Assembly (NCBI RefSeq): GCF_014648115.1
Contig: NZ_BMQM01000007.1
Coordinates: forward strand, 88,894-152,893
Source: Deinococcus seoulensis
GTDB taxonomy: Bacteria; Deinococcota; Deinococci; Deinococcales; Deinococcaceae
Direction: 5' to 3'
Length of the DNA: 64,000 nt
In this document: positions 63,044 through 64,000 of the stretch, piece by piece
Layout of the letters: every line of letters begins with the position of its first letter
How positions within the stretch are numbered: position 1 is the stretch's first letter
Translations under genes and position numbers: made by a program
Notes under the pieces: generated by a model
What the model saw: only the letters and a program-made list of their open reading frames with translations
Databases searched by the model: none
Told to the model about the DNA's origin: nothing

Positions 63044-63176
63044 GACGGACTCCGATTGAATGGCTTGCAAAGCCGTTCAATCCGAGCGGATGCGAGTAGG
63101 AGAGAAACGGGTTCCGGACGTGGAGTTGGCAACCCGGTGCCGTCCCGGGTTGTTAACGAAACAAACGGAATCCGTA
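63044..63176 (+). mobile_element. Inverted-repeat element (MITE-like), copy g, 133 bp
   Basis: GACGGACTCCGATT to AAACGGAATCCGTA, flanked by TGA at 63041-63043 and TGA at 63177-63179. It contains both internal hairpins (TTGAATGGCTTGCAAAGCCG and AACCCGG...CCGGGTT). It lies between divergent genes, 15 bp upstream of the DUF4403 -10 box. Confidence 0.85.
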
Positions 63177-63205
63177 TGAGGCGTTGCGGCGGTACCCTGG
63201 GCCGT

Positions 63206-63631
63206 ATGTGGGCGCAGCATCTTCTGACCCTGCCCGAGCGGCGGCGCGGTTTTCACCTGATCACTCGGGAGGTCGCGGGGGCTGTTCCGGAACTGGCCCG
63301 CACCCGCGCGGGGCTGCTGCACGTGTTCATTCAGCACACGAGTGCCAGCCTGACCCTGAACGAGAACGCCAGCCCGGACGTCCGCCGCGACTTCGAGACG
63401 TACTTCAATCACGCCGTCCCGGACGGCTGGGAGCCGTTCACGCACACCCTGGAGGGACCGGACGACATGGCGGCGCACATCAAGGCCAGCCTGCTGGGCC
63501 CCAGCCTGACGCTGCCGGTGCGGGACGGTCGGCTGGCGCTGGGCACATGGCAGGGCGTGTACCTCTGCGAACACCGCGACTACGGCGGCCCCCGCAGGCT
63601 GATCCTCACGCTGACGGGCGAGGCGAGCTAG
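63206..63631 (+). CDS. YjbQ family protein (UPF0047)
   Basis: 141 aa. ITREVAGAVPELARTRAGLLHVFIQHTSASLTLNENASPDVRRD and the C-terminal GTWQGVYLCEHRDYGGPRRLILTL are the UPF0047 signature (His in IQHTSAS, Glu in CEHRD). Some members have weak thiamin-phosphate synthase activity; the true role is unknown. TACCCT (63193-63198) lies 7 nt before the ATG. The frame stays open upstream through the repeat element's end-formed ATG, but the leaderless start is preferred. Confidence 0.9.
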   Translation: MWAQHLLTLPERRRGFHLITREVAGAVPELARTRAGLLHVFIQHTSASLTLNENASPDVRRDFETYFNHAVPDGWEPFTHTLEGPDDMAAHIKASLLGPSLTLPVRDGRLALGTWQGVYLCEHRDYGGPRRLILTLTGEAS

Positions 63632-64000
63632 GGTCTGTGCGGCTGAACTCAGATGTCATTGTGAATCATGGTGTGTAGGCTTCAAATAGACCTAGCGATG
63701 AAGGGGTATTCCACCAAGTGTCTGGAGGACGGGAAAAGGTAATCAATGAGCGTATACCCCATGATGTACGTCCTGATGGACATTAAGCGGTTGATTCACG
63801 GGCTTCCCTCCTTGCTGCCCTATGAACGCCCAAATGAAACGGAGGGCGGTTACCTATGGTGGGTGCTGGACCGCCGTCACTTTCGGCTTACTACATCCAC
63901 GGACGAGTGGCGGTCCGCACTGCAGTGGTTGGTCAGCTGACATCTTTCAGTTTTAAGCAGCATGCTGGCGAGTGCTGTCCCAGACGGCTAAAATCCGCTT
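63632..64000. other. Lower-GC segment at the window end
   Basis: From about 63640 the sequence loses the high-GC third-position pattern seen everywhere upstream. Apart from the 64-aa frame, I see no terminal repeat, tRNA or integrase within the visible part, so its nature depends on what follows. Confidence 0.55.
63746..63940 (+). CDS. Small hypothetical protein in lower-GC segment
   Basis: 64 aa: MSVYPMMYVLMDIKRLIHGL, then a Trp-rich region (YLWWVLDRRHFRL, EWRSALQWLVS). AAAAGG lies 7 nt before the ATG. I recognise no family. Base composition is near 50% G+C, clearly lower than the rest of the window, and codons ending in A or T are common, suggesting recent acquisition. It could be a small immunity- or antitoxin-like gene, but nothing shows this directly. 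Confidence 0.5.
   Translation: MSVYPMMYVLMDIKRLIHGLPSLLPYERPNETEGGYLWWVLDRRHFRLTTSTDEWRSALQWLVS

Overview
The window looks like chromosomal DNA of a Deinococcus species. The G+C is very high almost throughout. A very large share of genes have a TANNNT -10 box only 6-9 nt before the start codon (leaderless transcripts, a documented Deinococcus habit). The gene content also fits: an A2-type caa3-like oxidase, a paired glutamate dehydrogenase, a phosphotriesterase-like lactonase, DUF11 surface proteins, SARP remnants and many small dispersed repeats. I see no rRNA, tRNA, CRISPR array, prophage or full insertion sequence.

Layout. 1-5.9 kb: two large secreted DUF11/GEVED-type surface proteins (the first cut by the window edge) and a small membrane protein. 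6-12.5 kb: pnp, an aldo/keto reductase, an SDR and a three-gene VOC/VOC/S51-like operon. 12.5-17.7 kb: a molybdopterin oxidoreductase, a RibD-like reductase, DUF1801 and cysteine-less ArsC-like genes, ruvB and a Sco1 copper chaperone. 17.8-24.6 kb: an aerobic respiration cluster of ctaD (fused I+III), coxB (CuA plus cytochrome c), ctaB, ctaA and a DUF420 gene. 24.7-33.7 kb: MFS exporter, panB, cytochrome P450, gdhB-gdhA, polyprenyl synthase, SMR transporter and a stress-type membrane protein. 33.8-40.8 kb: lactonase, pabC-pabAB-hydrolase operon, Rrf2 regulator, pyrD, and a guanidinium exporter with a guanidine-III riboswitch. 41-47.2 kb: a complete branched-chain-amino-acid-type ABC system (livK-H-M-G-F) ending in a serine hydrolase. 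47.4-64 kb: metabolic and regulatory genes including mdh, a ferritin-like Tat protein, aminopeptidase, a degenerate GGDEF protein, trmL, ispF, yigZ, a NUDIX hydrolase, DUF4403 and a YjbQ-family gene, ending in a lower-GC stretch.

The most unusual material is non-coding. (1) A family of 50-156 bp inverted-repeat elements (seven copies plus one relic) has TACGGA...TCCGTA ends and a 3-bp TNA target duplication. In five copies that duplication is the stop codon of a neighbouring gene, and one copy also builds the ATG of yigZ. (2) Arrays of a degenerate 7-bp unit lie at gene ends in four places and fold into hairpins where opposite arrays meet. (3) A 530-bp nested inverted repeat consists of two copies of a repeat that has a third copy 8.5 kb away. 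(4) 16-bp tandem repeats lie on both sides of livK. (5) Two truncated genes meet head-on near 59.18 kb.

Starts were chosen by -10 spacing, Shine-Dalgarno sequence, 4-nt stop/start overlaps and domain boundaries. Functions are inferred from recognised motifs only; no database search was possible.
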